From Verticillium longisporum (Eukaryota > Ascomycota > Sordariomycetes > Glomerellales > Plectosphaerellaceae), in assembly GCA_019188255.1 (NCBI GenBank), contig JAETXT010000008.1, positions 1,364,001-1,428,000 on the forward strand: a stretch of 64,000 bases of DNA, written 5' to 3'. Position numbers and translations under genes: made by a program. Of the stretch, positions 1 through 10,623 are shown piece after piece. Below the pieces are notes generated by a model. The model saw only the letters and a list, made by a program, of their open reading frames with translations. It was not told the DNA's origin and searched no databases. Positions within the stretch are counted from its first letter, which is position 1; every line of letters begins with the position of its first letter.

Positions 1-1746
1 TTTTATTCTAAATACTATTTTCTATTTATCCCTTATTTTAATATATAATTAGTAACAAATATCTTTTAAATCTAATTTCGTAAATAACCTAGCTATTATT
101 AATTAATTAAATAGCTTATAGATAAATAGGAGAATAATATAGTCTTTCTTTATAATCTTATTAAATCCTCTATAGTCGATATATATTCTAAGCTTATTAC
201 CCTTCTTTAGGATAAATAGTATAGGGGTACTAATAGAGCTAATAGAGTATCTAATCTATCCCTTTTTTAATAAATCGTTTATATATTCCCTTAGTATTTC
301 TAATTCCTTTTCTATTAAAGGGTAAATAAGTCTAAAAAGTAATTTCTTTCTATTCTCGAATTCTATTAAATAATCCTATTAATAATATTATAATAGGATT
401 ATTATTTATTTAATATTAAATATATCCTTAAATTTATAATATTCTATTAAAATTATAATAAATAGCTTATTTCTTTTATTATACTCTTATAGAAATATTA
501 TAAAAGGAGCTTATATATTCTATAATATAATTAAAGCTATTATTAAGGATTAATAGATTATACTTTTAATTTATTTTCATATTAATATAATTCTAATATC
601 TTATTTCCTGATAGGGTATCTTTAATAGCTTTATAATTAATCGTTTATTAATTATATTTAATCTAATTAAGGTCTTCCTAAGATAATATTATATTTATTT
701 ATAATATTATCTATTATTATATATTCTATTATTATTATATACTTTATCCTAGAATTATCTATTATTTAGCTAATAATCCTCTTTTCGCTATAAGTATTTA
801 TCTCCCTATTTTAGAATACTTTATTTAATTTACTTTATTTTTCCCTTAGCTATTCTCTAGCTTCCCTTAAGAGGTCGCTATTAATAATATTAATATTAGC
901 TCCTCTATCTAGTATTATTTCTCCTTTAACTTAATTATTATTAATATATAGTTTAATAGTTATTTTATACCGTTTTAATCTTAGGAGTAGCGGTTCTTCT
1001 TATTAAAGGTCTCCTATTATTCTTCCCCTAAATAATTTATAGTTTATTATTAAATACTATTTATACGATTTATATATATAACTTTATTTTCTATAATTTA
1101 TATATAATACCTCTAAATAGCTATTAATATAATATCTATATTTATTATAATTATAATACTTAATATTATCTAGGGCCTTAAGCCTTCTTTTATCTATTTA
1201 TTATTATTCTATTATTAATTTATAAAGTATAATAGATTAATTTAATTAATTATTTAACTTTTAATTATCTCTTTTTTATAATTATTTATTAGCTATTCTT
1301 CTATAAATCTTATTTTAGGTCTATTATAGATTATCTCGGCTTCTCTCTTTATTATCTTAGTATTATTTTAGGCTTCTCTTAATCTATAATAGGGTCTCCG
1401 CCCTCTTAGCTATTCTATTTAGCTTTATTCTTATATAGGGAATTCCCTAAATTATAATCTATTATATAAGATCTAAGTTAAATTTCGTAAATAAAAGTAT
1501 TACTTTATAGATCTATAATAGAGGTTTAGGTAGCTCTATTTCTAGGTTATTATAGATATTTATAAAGTCTTAGTATTTCTAATTAAGGGCTTAAAACTAC
1601 TAATCCTATTTATATAGTTTAATAATTATTTAGAATATTTAAATATTATTATTATTTATATTACTTTTTAGCTAAGCTTTTATTATTCTCTAAATAACTT
1701 TATAAATAGATTTATATTCTATTTATATATATAATATCTATCTTTA

Positions 1747-1799
1747 ACGTGCATGATAAGCAAGTGGGCCAAACAAGCAAGTGGGCCACCTGACGACGA
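1747..1799 (+). repeat. Left terminal inverted repeat of the pogo-like element
   Basis: This 53-bp sequence matches the reverse complement of 3552-3604 with one mismatch. It contains two direct copies of CAAGTGGGCCA about 16 bp apart, a likely double transposase-binding site. Confidence 0.93.
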
Positions 1800-1951
1800 A
1801 AACGCGACCTTCTTACGTTAACCATTAATTCCTCCACCAACAACGATGTCTCCGCCCACAAGAACGTCAATTACAGCTTGCTCTTCAGGCTATTCAAAAT
1901 GACCCAGATCTCAGTATACGCGCTGCGACAAATATCTTTGGTGTTCCCCGA

Positions 1952-3497
1952 ATGACCTTGACGCGTCGACTACGCGGTATTACTTCGCAACGCGACAGGA
2001 TCCCCCTCAATCGAAATTTGACGGAGCTCGAGGAGTTAACGATTGTTCAATACATACTTGAGCTAAATTCCCGAGCATTTCCTCCCCGGCTTTGTGAGGT
2101 TGAAGATATGGCTAATCGACTGCTAGCCGACCGCGACGCGCCGAGTGTCGGGAAGCGCTGGGCCTCAAACTTCGTCAGGCGACAACCAGAGCTTAAGACG
2201 CGTTTCTTTCGCAGATATGACTATCAGAGAGCCCAATGCGAAGATCCCGAGGCAATTCGCGATTGGTTCGCGCTCGTAAAGAACACAATCGCCAAATACG
2301 GTATCGCGGAGCCTGATATCTATAACTTCGATGAGACTGGGTTTATGATGGGCGTTATCGGGTCCGGAATGGTCGTTACGAACGCCGAAAGACGTTCTAA
2401 TACGAAAATGGTCCAACCAGGAGGTCGGGAATGGGTGACAGTGATCCAAGGCGTTGGCGCAGACGGGTGGTGTGTCCCGCCGTTCATCATTATGGCGGGC
2501 AAAAATCACCTCTCAAGCTGGTACGAAGACAGCCCTCTACCTCACGACTGGGTAATCGCTACGACAGACAAAGGCTGGACAACAAATGAGAAAGGTCTAG
2601 AATGGATTCAGCATTTTGACAAGCATACCAAGCCCCGTCGGTCGGCCGGATATCGCCTCCTTATCCTAGATGGGCACCAAAGTCACCATTCCGTTGAGTT
2701 CGAGCTCTACTGCAAGGAAAACAACATCATTACGCTATGCATGCCTCCCCATTCATCTCACCTACTTCAACCTCTTGATGTTGGCTGTTTTGGCCCGCTA
2801 AAGCAGGCCTACGGTCGGCAAATTGAGAAGAAGATGAGGGCAGGTACAAGCCACATCACGAAGGAGGACTTCTTTCCCGCGTTTTTCGCAGCTTTCAAAG
2901 AAGCTATGACGGAAAGGAATATCAAGGGGGTTCAGAGGTGCTGGGCTTGTCCCAATGAGCCCCGAAATTGTGGTTTCAAAGCTGGATGTGAAGCTACGGA
3001 CACCGACGCCCGTCGAGGGGGTCCCCGATACATCAGAACCTTGGGTCTCCCAAACGCCTCACAACCCGATTGAAGCTAGCTGTCAGTCAGAGTTTATTAA
3101 AGGTCGAATCGCCCGACACCAAGGAAGCTCTCCGACGTCGATTCTTAACGCTATAGACCACTTTACCAAGGGGACGCGTGGAATCATGCATCAACTCGCC
3201 CTATTGAAGTCGGAGAACCAGATCCTTCGAGACGAGAACGCGACACTCAGCAAGCGTCGGAGAGCTAAGAAAACACGTCTCAGGCAAGGAGGGAGTCTAA
3301 CTCTAGGTGAGGGACAGGAGATACAAACCAATATCGAGGTTCAGGTCCAGATAAATGAGGAAACGCGTCAGAGAAGCAGTCGCCAACCAAGGGACGGGAC
3401 GAAGAAACGGCGCTGCGGTGTCTGCGGCGAGCCTGGACATAATGCGCGAACTTGTCAGCTGGAGACGAGGGCTTCTGAAGAAGAGGATTTCAAGTAG
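1952..3497 (+). pseudogene. Pogo-like DDE transposase, frameshifted near its C terminus
   Basis: The first frame (1952-3073) carries an HTH/CENP-B-type DNA-binding region and a DDE_1 catalytic core. Catalytic aspartates lie in NFDETGF, LILDGHQSH and QPLDVG, the last two 35 residues apart, as in Fot1/pogo transposases. Near a run of five G (2926-2930) homology passes to another frame. That frame runs GFRGAGLVP, a hallmark of the family, and continues through 2955-3497 to a basic coiled stretch and a CCHC zinc knuckle (CGVCGEPGHNARTC). One base too many in the G run explains the break; an assembly error or programmed slippage would look the same. The ATG at 1952 is not the natural start: the same frame is open from 1829 and encodes the usual N-terminal helix region (LQLALQAIQNDP), but no in-frame ATG is seen there. 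An out-of-frame ATG lies at 1846, so a second small lesion or an unseen intron is possible. Confidence 0.8.
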
Positions 3498-3551
3498 TTT
3501 CAATTGATTTAAGGCGTTAGGGTTCACCGGGATGCTGCTGTCGTCGCATGG

Positions 3552-3604
3552 TCGTGGTCAGGTGGCCCACTTGCTTGTTTGGCCCACTTGCTTATCATGC
3601 ACGT
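3552..3604 (-). repeat. Right terminal inverted repeat of the pogo-like element
   Basis: This is the mirror of 1747-1799. It ends CATGCACGT followed by the duplicated TA and carries the same internal CAAGTGGGCCA doublet. Confidence 0.93.
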
Positions 3605-4145
3605 TATTATAAAATATTAATAAAATAATTATTTATATATACGATTTTATCGATATTTCTATAGAAACTCTTCTTATTAAGCTAGAATTATATATCGAGG
3701 CTAAATAAGAAAATATTAAATTCTAATTAAGACGTCCTTTTATATTAAATAATTAGTAATTATATCTTTATAAAGAATATACTTTATAATTCTTTATAAA
3801 ATATTATTATAAATATTAATATTAATTTATTAATTACTCCTAATAATAGGCTTATTAGGTCTCTTCTTTAGAATATAATTAATTCTTCGTATTTCCTTTT
3901 TCTTATAAATTTATATTATTCTTCCTCTAATTCTCGATCTAGTTCCTTATTTATAATTAATAGTAGGTTATTAAATATATTATTCTTAGTATTTTATCCT
4001 TATTCTATATTAGGCTTTAATTATATTAATTCTTTAATATTCTCTATCTATTATCCTATATTAGCTTATCTTCTAGTACTCTATACGTCTCTAATTAATA
4101 TATTATCCTAATAATCGTCGCTCCTTAGAAGTAGATCGATTATTA

Positions 4146-4359
4146 TATTAAGGAGTCTTATATAATAAGTAAAAGGATTAATTATTAATCTCTTAAGGGT
4201 CTCTAGGAAGATAGAATAATTAATGCCCTTCTCTAAATCTTAGTCTATTAACCTTTCTTATAACTATTCCCTTATTACGCTTAGTCCTCTCTTCTTAATT
4301 CCTACGATTAAATAATAGGCGATCCCCTATCGGTCTTATACCTCCCTCAGGTCCTAATA
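4146..4359 (-). repeat. 214-bp LTR of the left gypsy copy (5' LTR)
   Basis: It matches the two LTRs of the complete element (35669-35882 and 42566-42779) over the same 214-bp length. It begins TATTAAGG and ends CCTAATA, which fits TG...CA termini converted to TA...TA by RIP. The base after it (4360) is phosphoesterase coding sequence. The partner target-site duplication is outside the window. Confidence 0.85.
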
Positions 4360-4812
4360 CTTGCCCAGAGACATTGAACTGATAATTGTGATTTCCATAA
4401 GTTGAAGCCCAAGTGAGATTTCTCTCAATGAGAGGAGCGACCATCACGTCAACGTAATGGGTGCTATTCTCTAAGAACAGATTCTCTCCGGTGACTAGGT
4501 CTCCATTGAACACGACGAGATCTGGCGGATTAGTGTCTAGGACCGTGTTCATGACCTGGAGTGTTTTAGCATCTTGAGCAGGCCCCCATGACTCCCATGC
4601 ATCTGAGAATCCTCGGTCAGTATTTGAGGGTGGCGTCTATCAGGGCTGGGACTCATGCTTTCGCCAAAGTGTAAGTCTTGCATGACAGAAATCTGGAAGC
4701 TGCCGTCTTGACTGAAGCGTAAGGGGGCGTTCAATCTATCAAAAATGTTCGAGCGGCCCTTCGAAGAGGCCGCGACCGCTGCCGCTGAGAGAGCTACTAG
4801 CAACAATGCCAT
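4360..4812 (-). pseudogene. Calcineurin-like metallophosphoesterase, truncated by the gypsy LTR
   Basis: The start is the ATG at 4812-4810 (MALLLVALSAAAVAAS, a secretion signal). Exon 1 ends after DLHFGE and exon 2 gives AWESWGPAQD, then NGDLVTGEN and TYGNHN, the metal-binding blocks of calcineurin-like phosphoesterases of the fungal Dcr2/purple-acid-phosphatase-like group. The intron at 4603-4658 (56 nt) has a GC donor (GCATGAGT), an ACTGAC branch site and a TCTCAG acceptor; splicing it restores GENAWESWG in frame. After about 130 residues the reading runs into the LTR at 4359. Family members are roughly 400 residues, so about two thirds is missing; the 3' part should lie beyond the element, left of the window. 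The last metal ligand block reads GNHN where GNHD is usual. The remaining exons are not visibly RIPed. Confidence 0.85.
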
Positions 4813-5553
4813 AGTAACAGATAGGCAATGTTTCTCGGGCCGGAAACGATGCCAAAGAGACGAGGAAGGAAATGTTTGTACATGTGTGTGGGACTTTATG
4901 TCCTGCAAGTCCGTCGAGGAAAGCACCAAGGGCAACACGCCCGCGGCCCCTCGGAAGAAAGCTTACCGATCTTCTCGGAACCTTGAGCCACTCCTGCTGA
5001 GCATGCTGAGAACGTGCAACGATTTTATCCTAGTGACAATGGGTAAAAGGGATTGAGACGTAGCACTAGGAGTATTACTTGTGGTGCCAGGGAAAGGGGT
5101 TGAAAGGGGGCCCACTATCTCGGATCCCGGCGCGAAACGTGGTCTACCTACAGTGCATTACTGGACCCAGGATTTCGGGTCAAGTACCGCAATCTTACTC
5201 GCAGCATTGAACTCGACTTCCACTCACAGGGATCAGCAAATTGAAACAGAGCCCATTCAGCTCCGCGATGGGCGAACAGGCAAGGTAAATCAAGCCAAGG
5301 CAGTGTCGACCAAAGGCTTGGGATCTAGGTCATACATGTAGCACACGCGGAAATGTCACGCCATGGACGCGTTCGTGGATAGCCGTGGTTTCCTTTGGCT
5401 TGGGAGGAAATCCATTTGAGAGACTGAGTCAGCCCGGCATCTCATGAAAAGCAGCGGACGTCGGGTCATTTGCCACCCTACAAACATCAAGATTGATCTT
5501 CCCATGCAGGGCATGGCAGCATCGCTTGAGGATTACTTATTGGCCCAGTCACC
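4813..5553. other. Intergenic, phosphoesterase promoter and downstream flank of the regulator gene
   Basis: Open frames here (4745-5056 and 5081-5341, plus) show no domain, no codon pattern and no conserved motif. The stretch holds the upstream region of the truncated phosphoesterase and the 3' flank of the Zn2Cys6 gene. Nothing else was recognised. Confidence 0.5.
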
Positions 5554-7741
5554 CTACCTCGTTATCGACATGAGTAACTCTCCAAGTTCCGGGTCGTAGT
5601 AGTCGTTCATCTGCATGTCAAAGGGATCCCACGGTGCCATTCCACCATGGCTCATCGGAGATAGTGGCAAAGAGCCAGGAACATGGCCGCTGAAGTCCAT
5701 TATATCCATCCGCGTAGCTGACCCCGGCTGCAAGCCAAAGCCCTCTGCTCGCCGCTGGTTGTTTTCTGGAACAGATCCTGTGGGAAATGCTGGGTTGCTT
5801 GAGTGATTATTTTCCGATCCATGTTGCCGTCTTGATATCGTTGGAATAAAGGAATGCTTGGACGGAAGATGATGTTGGTTTTCGAGTTCATCCACGCTCG
5901 ATGGTCGCGATGGCTGTTGCGGGATTTGACCTAAAATGCTGACCATTCTATCGCACGCCTTCAGGCAGGCTGTTGATCGACTGAAAGATGTCCTCGGAGA
6001 GGCTGTCAGCAGCAGCGCACACTCCAGTTTGGCTTTGAGGCTCTCAATGCTATGATGGCCCTCCTCTGGTAAAAGAGGTTGAAGATGGTATAGAATTTGG
6101 GAGACCTGGTAGATACTGACAGCAATAATCATGTCGTTGATGCCTTGAGTGGGCTGTAGCTGATAAACCTCAAACCAGAACTCGCAAAGTTGAATGGCCT
6201 TGTCCAAGCATATCTTCTGGTAGCTCTCTACCAAGTCAGGAGGTGTTTGTTCCATGGCATGTTTGGGAACGGATTCTCGAATTCAAGCTATCAGAAAGCG
6301 ATAGAGGTCGCAGTAGCATTGCAACCAGATTGTATGCAAGGCGATGTATTCACTGGCCTCATCAGAGTGTGACATGTAGAGAAGTCGCTCTGACGTCAAT
6401 TTGAGATCGTCCGGCAAAGCTTCTGCGAAGTCATCAAGCTCTTTGTGAAGTACCGTCGCCTCGTCCGTGCTGTCGGCAGGGCTTGAGCATCCTCGTCTGA
6501 CACGTTTTGTGTATCTAGCGGCGGTCAGTTCTTGCTGCACATCATTGCTGGGTTGCGGGGTGCTTACCTCAAAATACGGTCCCTGGAAGCTACCAAGCGC
6601 ACATTGTAAGAGAGAATGTCCATGTCACCACTCTTACAACGAGCAATGTCGTGCAAGTACTCTGCTTTAGACTTCATTCCCCGTCGGAAGCTATGGTCAT
6701 CACATGGCAATCGAATATGCATCCGCTCCACGGCACATACTGCGAGGTCTTCGATGCCTCCAGAGAACTGCCGATCAATGAGGTAAATAGCCCAGACGAG
6801 TCGGCGCTGAGTCTCCTGAGTGACTGCATCAAGGCCGTCATCTTCCCAGTTGAGACGCATCGTGAAAATGAGTCGAGCAGCCAGAGAGAGCAAGTTCCAG
6901 GCATCGGACACCTCGCCCACCACGTAATGAAAACGGATAATGACGACAAGGGCCTGGAGTTGCGAAACTGACTGTTTGCCGATGTGCCGAAGGAGGTCAT
7001 GCTGAGCTTCTTGAACCCATGCTTTGGCTGTGGCTTGGCTCTCAGGAAGTTCGTCGACGATGCGGAGTCCACTAGCGACCATAACTTTCAGAAGCAGCGG
7101 GTTCAATTTTCCCTTGCTCCAATCGGCAAGAACACAAGGTTTCAGGTATATTTTGCAGCCAGACATACTCGGCGAATCCAATACGCTTCAAGATACTTCC
7201 GGACGACAGGCTTGTCCAACAGAGCACTGTTTGTTGATGAAAGACTTCCCAGCGTGCCCGGAGTCGACAGCGCCAGATGATCTGGCGAAGGTCCTAGCCA
7301 GAAACCCTGGTCGGGCTCTTGCGCGGTATGCGTTTGCTCGCAAGGGTTGCCTCGGGCGAGACACCTCTCGCAAGGCTTCCCCCCGGAGCATTTTGCCTTA
7401 ACTGCTTTGCATCCCTTGCATGCCTGCCGCGATCGCTTTCTCTTGGTCCCGGCCTGTGTCAGACTAGGTGAGAGATTGGTTATGTCCATAGCTGTGTCAT
7501 TGACAACGTTGCCAAAGGAGCAGGGAAAGCCGAGTCGAGTACAGGCAGCGCAGCATGGTTCGACGCGATCACATTTGACCTTACGGGCACGACATTGTCT
7601 ACATGCCGCCAATGACTTGCCGCCGTCACTTTGACCGGGATCGATGCTTGCCTGGATGCTTTGTGTCGTTGGCAGAGTAGGCGTCAAGGTCAATGCGTTT
7701 GCCGACATGTCGAAGGATCCATCAGGTCGTTTGTTGAACAT
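5554..7741 (-). pseudogene. Tandem Zn2Cys6 transcription factor with an in-frame TGA
   Basis: Three exons (7741-7169, 7112-6568, 6514-5554) sum to 693 codons. Introns lie at 7113-7168 (GTATGT...CAAG, phase 0) and 6515-6567 (GTAAGC, CTGACC branch, GCTAG). The N terminus has two complete binuclear zinc clusters: C47-x2-C50-x6-C57-x6-C64-x2-C67-x6-C74 and C108-x2-C111-x6-C118-x5-C124-x2-C127-x6-C134, with a basic RKVKCD segment in the first and KRKRSRQ before the second. A fungal_trans middle domain follows (GKLNPLLLKVM, then RLVWAIYLIDRQFSGG). Exon 3 reads DLYRFLIA, then TGA (6285-6283), then IRESVPKHAMEQ in the same frame, so one codon ends the protein about 234 residues early. No GT-AG pair removes it. 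It is either a recent pseudogene or a C-terminally truncated regulator. It probably controlled the transporter and sulfatase beside it (inference). Confidence 0.8.
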
Positions 7742-8243
7742 CGAGCATGACGACGGGAGCCGGCAGCTTTTGACGGCTCGGTACGGATGTCGTGCTCGGC
7801 CTCTTGCTGTTCAGCAAATGCGGGGCGAAACCGAGGGCTAATGGGATTCAAGTGACCAGACAAGCCAGAGTGTTAGCTTTGTCCACCGAGTACTGTGACC
7901 ACTGGAGCTTGTGTGGAGACGGATGATCACACAAGTCCCGGGGCGGATCACGCAAGCGCTTGCTTTGGCTGATGTCACCGCGCGCCATCGGAAACCGCAT
8001 GTTGTACCTCAATATGCGCTACTGCGGGCTAACTATGTATGGCAAACCCTTTGGAAGTTCAGGAAACAAGAGCGTGATAACAAAAATTGGTGGATGCGCT
8101 TGACATCGTTCCGTGAACTGATACGAAATCTGTATTCGGGACTGAATGTGACCAGCTCAAGTCTGCCTCTGCCTTCTGGACATTTTCTTTTTCAGCCTAG
8201 GCCTGGTCGTCGAGAAGGAGCATCTTTATCTATAATGAAGAAA
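7742..8243. other. Intergenic, promoter of the Zn2Cys6 gene and 3' flank of the transporter gene
   Basis: Both neighbours are on the minus strand. Open frames here have no recognisable product. No clear regulatory element was identified. Confidence 0.45.
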
Positions 8244-10034
8244 TCATTTTGCATCCTTTTGGTATGCAACGAACGACGGCCCCCTCTCAACATCGCTCTG
8301 ATGCTCCTCCTTGCGTTGCAACCCCTGGTTCGACTCCAAGAGGCCGCTGACATCTGCGTCGACAAAGTGTCGAAGTCCGACTCCAGTCTTGAACAGATAA
8401 TCGACCTGCTCCAGCGTCTTGCCCTTGCACTCAGGTACGCAAAAGTACGTAAAGACCAGCGAGCAGAATGCAATGCTCCCAAAAATGAAGCCGACTTTAC
8501 TGCCAAGCCCCGCATTCTCCGGCCAGACAAGATAGGGGATCGAGAAGTTTACGAGGAAGCTGTATTTCGTCAGAATTTCCAAGTCAAAAAAGCATGCATC
8601 CACCAAAGGCTAGAAACTTGGCGTGTACGTACTTAAAAACTACGTTGACCGTGAATCCAACGCGAGACGTATGGTCGCGAAGGTGAAGCGCCGAAACCTC
8701 CGTGGCAACAACATAGGTCAAAGGAGCCCAGCCGAGAGAAAAGCTGACCCCAAAGAGGGAAATCAGCGCCATGATGCCCTTCATGCGGGCCGTCGAGACG
8801 GGAACCTGGATGCCCAGGCTTCCCATGGACAGCAGGCAGCCCATCATAGCAACGGAGGAAATCATGAGGAACGTGCTACGGGCAATCAGCAGAGTCCGTG
8901 TGGATCTGGGAAATGCCGGCTCACCGTCTTCCCAATTTGTCAGTCAGAAGCAAAGTGCCCGAGTTGGTGATCACGTTGATTGCAGAGTTGATCAGGCTGA
9001 ACAACACTGGGTTGAAGATTCCCAGCGTTCGGACGTAGACGGCGCCGTACTGCGAAGCAAACGCTTGTCCTGTGACCTGCTGGAAGAAGTTAACGCCAAC
9101 GACGATGGCGGTCCGCAGGCCTTTTTTTCCCACAGAAGACTTCCACAAACTTTCCTTTCTCTTCGCTCTCCAATGCTAGGCGAAGCTCGAGGAATTCTGC
9201 CTCAACTTCTTCCGTTGTGAAAGCTCCCTGGCGCAGTCTGACAAGCATCGCCTTGGCCTCCTCGGGGCGATTTTGTCGCAGAAGCCATCTGGGAGACTCG
9301 GGCACCAAAAATATCAAAGCCGCAACGATGCTAGGAACAATGTAGAAAAGGCCAAGGGGGATTCGCCAAGACCTGTTGTCGTCAATCTTGCTTGTCCCAT
9401 AGCAGATGCTGTTGATCGGGAGGCCGCCCACAACCAAGCTCAGCTGGTACGTGCCGACAACAAAGCCGCGAACCGGGGCGGGAACTGCAACCTCTCGTCA
9501 ATATTTCGATGTACAGATAGTGTTGGTACCAAAACTCATCAATTTCCGATTGGAAGATTGGAACGACGGAAAGCTCCATACCGACGTAGACGTAGTTGAG
9601 AATGCGTGCCGCCATGATTTGATCCTTGCTGTTCGATGTGACTGCAATAGTCGCTGTTCCCAGAGCATAGATAGACATGACGAACATGCACCACCTGCGG
9701 CCAAAGCGAGAAGAGATTAGACTTCCAATGATGACGCCTGGCCAAACCTTTGTTAGCAAATCGAACCGCTTTTAGCAACAAGATGCCAGAATATACCGGC
9801 TGCAAATCCGGTGTGGTTGAGACTGTTGAAGAGGGACAGCCACGAAGGCGGGAGGACGTAATTGCGTTTGACTGTATCATATTCGCCAAATTGCTTGGTA
9901 GAGTATTCCATGGCCTGAGTCGTGGCAAATGCCTGGTTGTCGAAGCCGTACGTGAAGCTGGACACGGCGATCAAGAATACGCTCAAGAACAGGGTTCGGT
10001 TGAAGTACCTGCCCTTGTCGAAGAGATCAGACAT
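8244..10034 (-). pseudogene. MFS sugar transporter (SP family), probably inactivated
   Basis: Five exons (10034-9797, 9737-9540, 9484-8925, 8875-8633, 8559-8244) give about 517 residues, normal for the family. The start ATG has a CACCATGTC context. Hallmarks: RFGRRWCMF after TM2, PESPRWLL before the central loop, GVNFFQQVTGQAFASQYG in TM7 (alpha-glucoside/hexose type), TDKLGRR, and PECKGKTLEQVDYLF at the C terminus. The substrate is inferred to be a sugar taken up by proton symport at the plasma membrane. Introns at 9738-9796, 8876-8924 and 8560-8632 are canonical. Two problems exist. The intron at 9485-9539 has a good branch (TTGAC) and acceptor (TTGCAG), but its donor reads ATGAGT where GTGAGT is expected. 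A run of seven A (plus-strand T, 9122-9128) shifts the frame by one; removing one base makes the coding length divisible by three. The homopolymer may be an assembly error; the donor change is harder to dismiss. Confidence 0.8.
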
Positions 10035-10623
10035 GGTGACAGATTGGTGGCAGACCAACTATCGAAGTACCTGTTCAATCACGGCGAGAAAACGTTGAGC
10101 AGTGTTGCAGTCGGTTTGCGCTGATCAGGTGCGCATTGGATGCCGGGCCTTCAGGGTTTATATCCATGCCGAACGTGGCGGCACAACCACTCCTTGGCCT
10201 CGGTCAGGCAATCTGCCAGGATGGTTCTCAGCGGCCGTTATCGAGGTTGTGGTGTGTGAGGCTTGACATTCCTGGCCAACAACTCCGCGGTGAGAGCCTG
10301 TATGGGACCAAAATTTCGACGACGTGATCACGCGATGCCGACGCCCGGCAGGCTCGCTCGCGCGAAGCACTGAGCTCGGCATCACGTCAGTCTATAGCGC
10401 GACTGGAGGGGGCACTTAGCGCATTCGTCAGCCGAGATGCGTGGTTCTTAGGTCGTGGGGTGGCCGGCTGTCGGGCACCGAGCCGGCGCGAGCATCACCT
10501 GTGACGATGGCATCACTGAAAGGTGCCAATATGATAAACGACCTCAACCGCATCGTTGTCGGAAGAATTCGCAAGTTGTAGAATATCATTATCTAGAATA
10601 TCAATTGCGTCAGTCTCCAACAC
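10035..10623. promoter_or_regulatory. Divergent promoter region, transporter and sulfatase
   Basis: This 589-bp region separates two divergently oriented genes and probably holds both promoters and binding sites of the neighbouring tandem-zinc-cluster regulator. No coding signal was seen. Paired CGG triplets occur, but none stands out enough to name as an operator. Confidence 0.45.

Larger units (their letters stand above)
1747..3604 (+). mobile_element. Pogo/Fot1-like DNA transposon nested in the gypsy element
   Basis: The element is 1858 bp with near-perfect 53-bp terminal inverted repeats beginning ACGTGCATGATAAGC. It is flanked by TA on both sides (1745-1746 and 3605-3606). Removing the element and one TA restores exactly the sequence of the paralogous gypsy copy near 42,023, so the insertion point and TA duplication are certain. 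Its base composition is normal and CA/TG are common, unlike the RIPed DNA around it. It therefore arrived after that DNA was mutated, or has been too low in copy number to be attacked. It encodes a DDE transposase with a late frameshift. Confidence 0.95.
1..4359 (-). mobile_element. RIPed Ty3/gypsy LTR retrotransposon, right part, cut by window edge
   Basis: This AT-rich DNA with almost no CA or TG dinucleotides is colinear with 40281-42779 of the complete gypsy copy further right. It therefore holds the 5' part of a minus-strand element: reverse transcriptase, protease and gag remnants and the 5' LTR. Read on the minus strand, the reverse transcriptase core around 120-250 still shows an IYIDYR-like box. 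The copy is interrupted at 1745-3606 by a DNA transposon and resumes at the exact matching base. The right terminus at 4359 lies inside a phosphoesterase gene. All frames are full of stops, so it is dead. The rest of the element lies left of the window. Confidence 0.85.
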
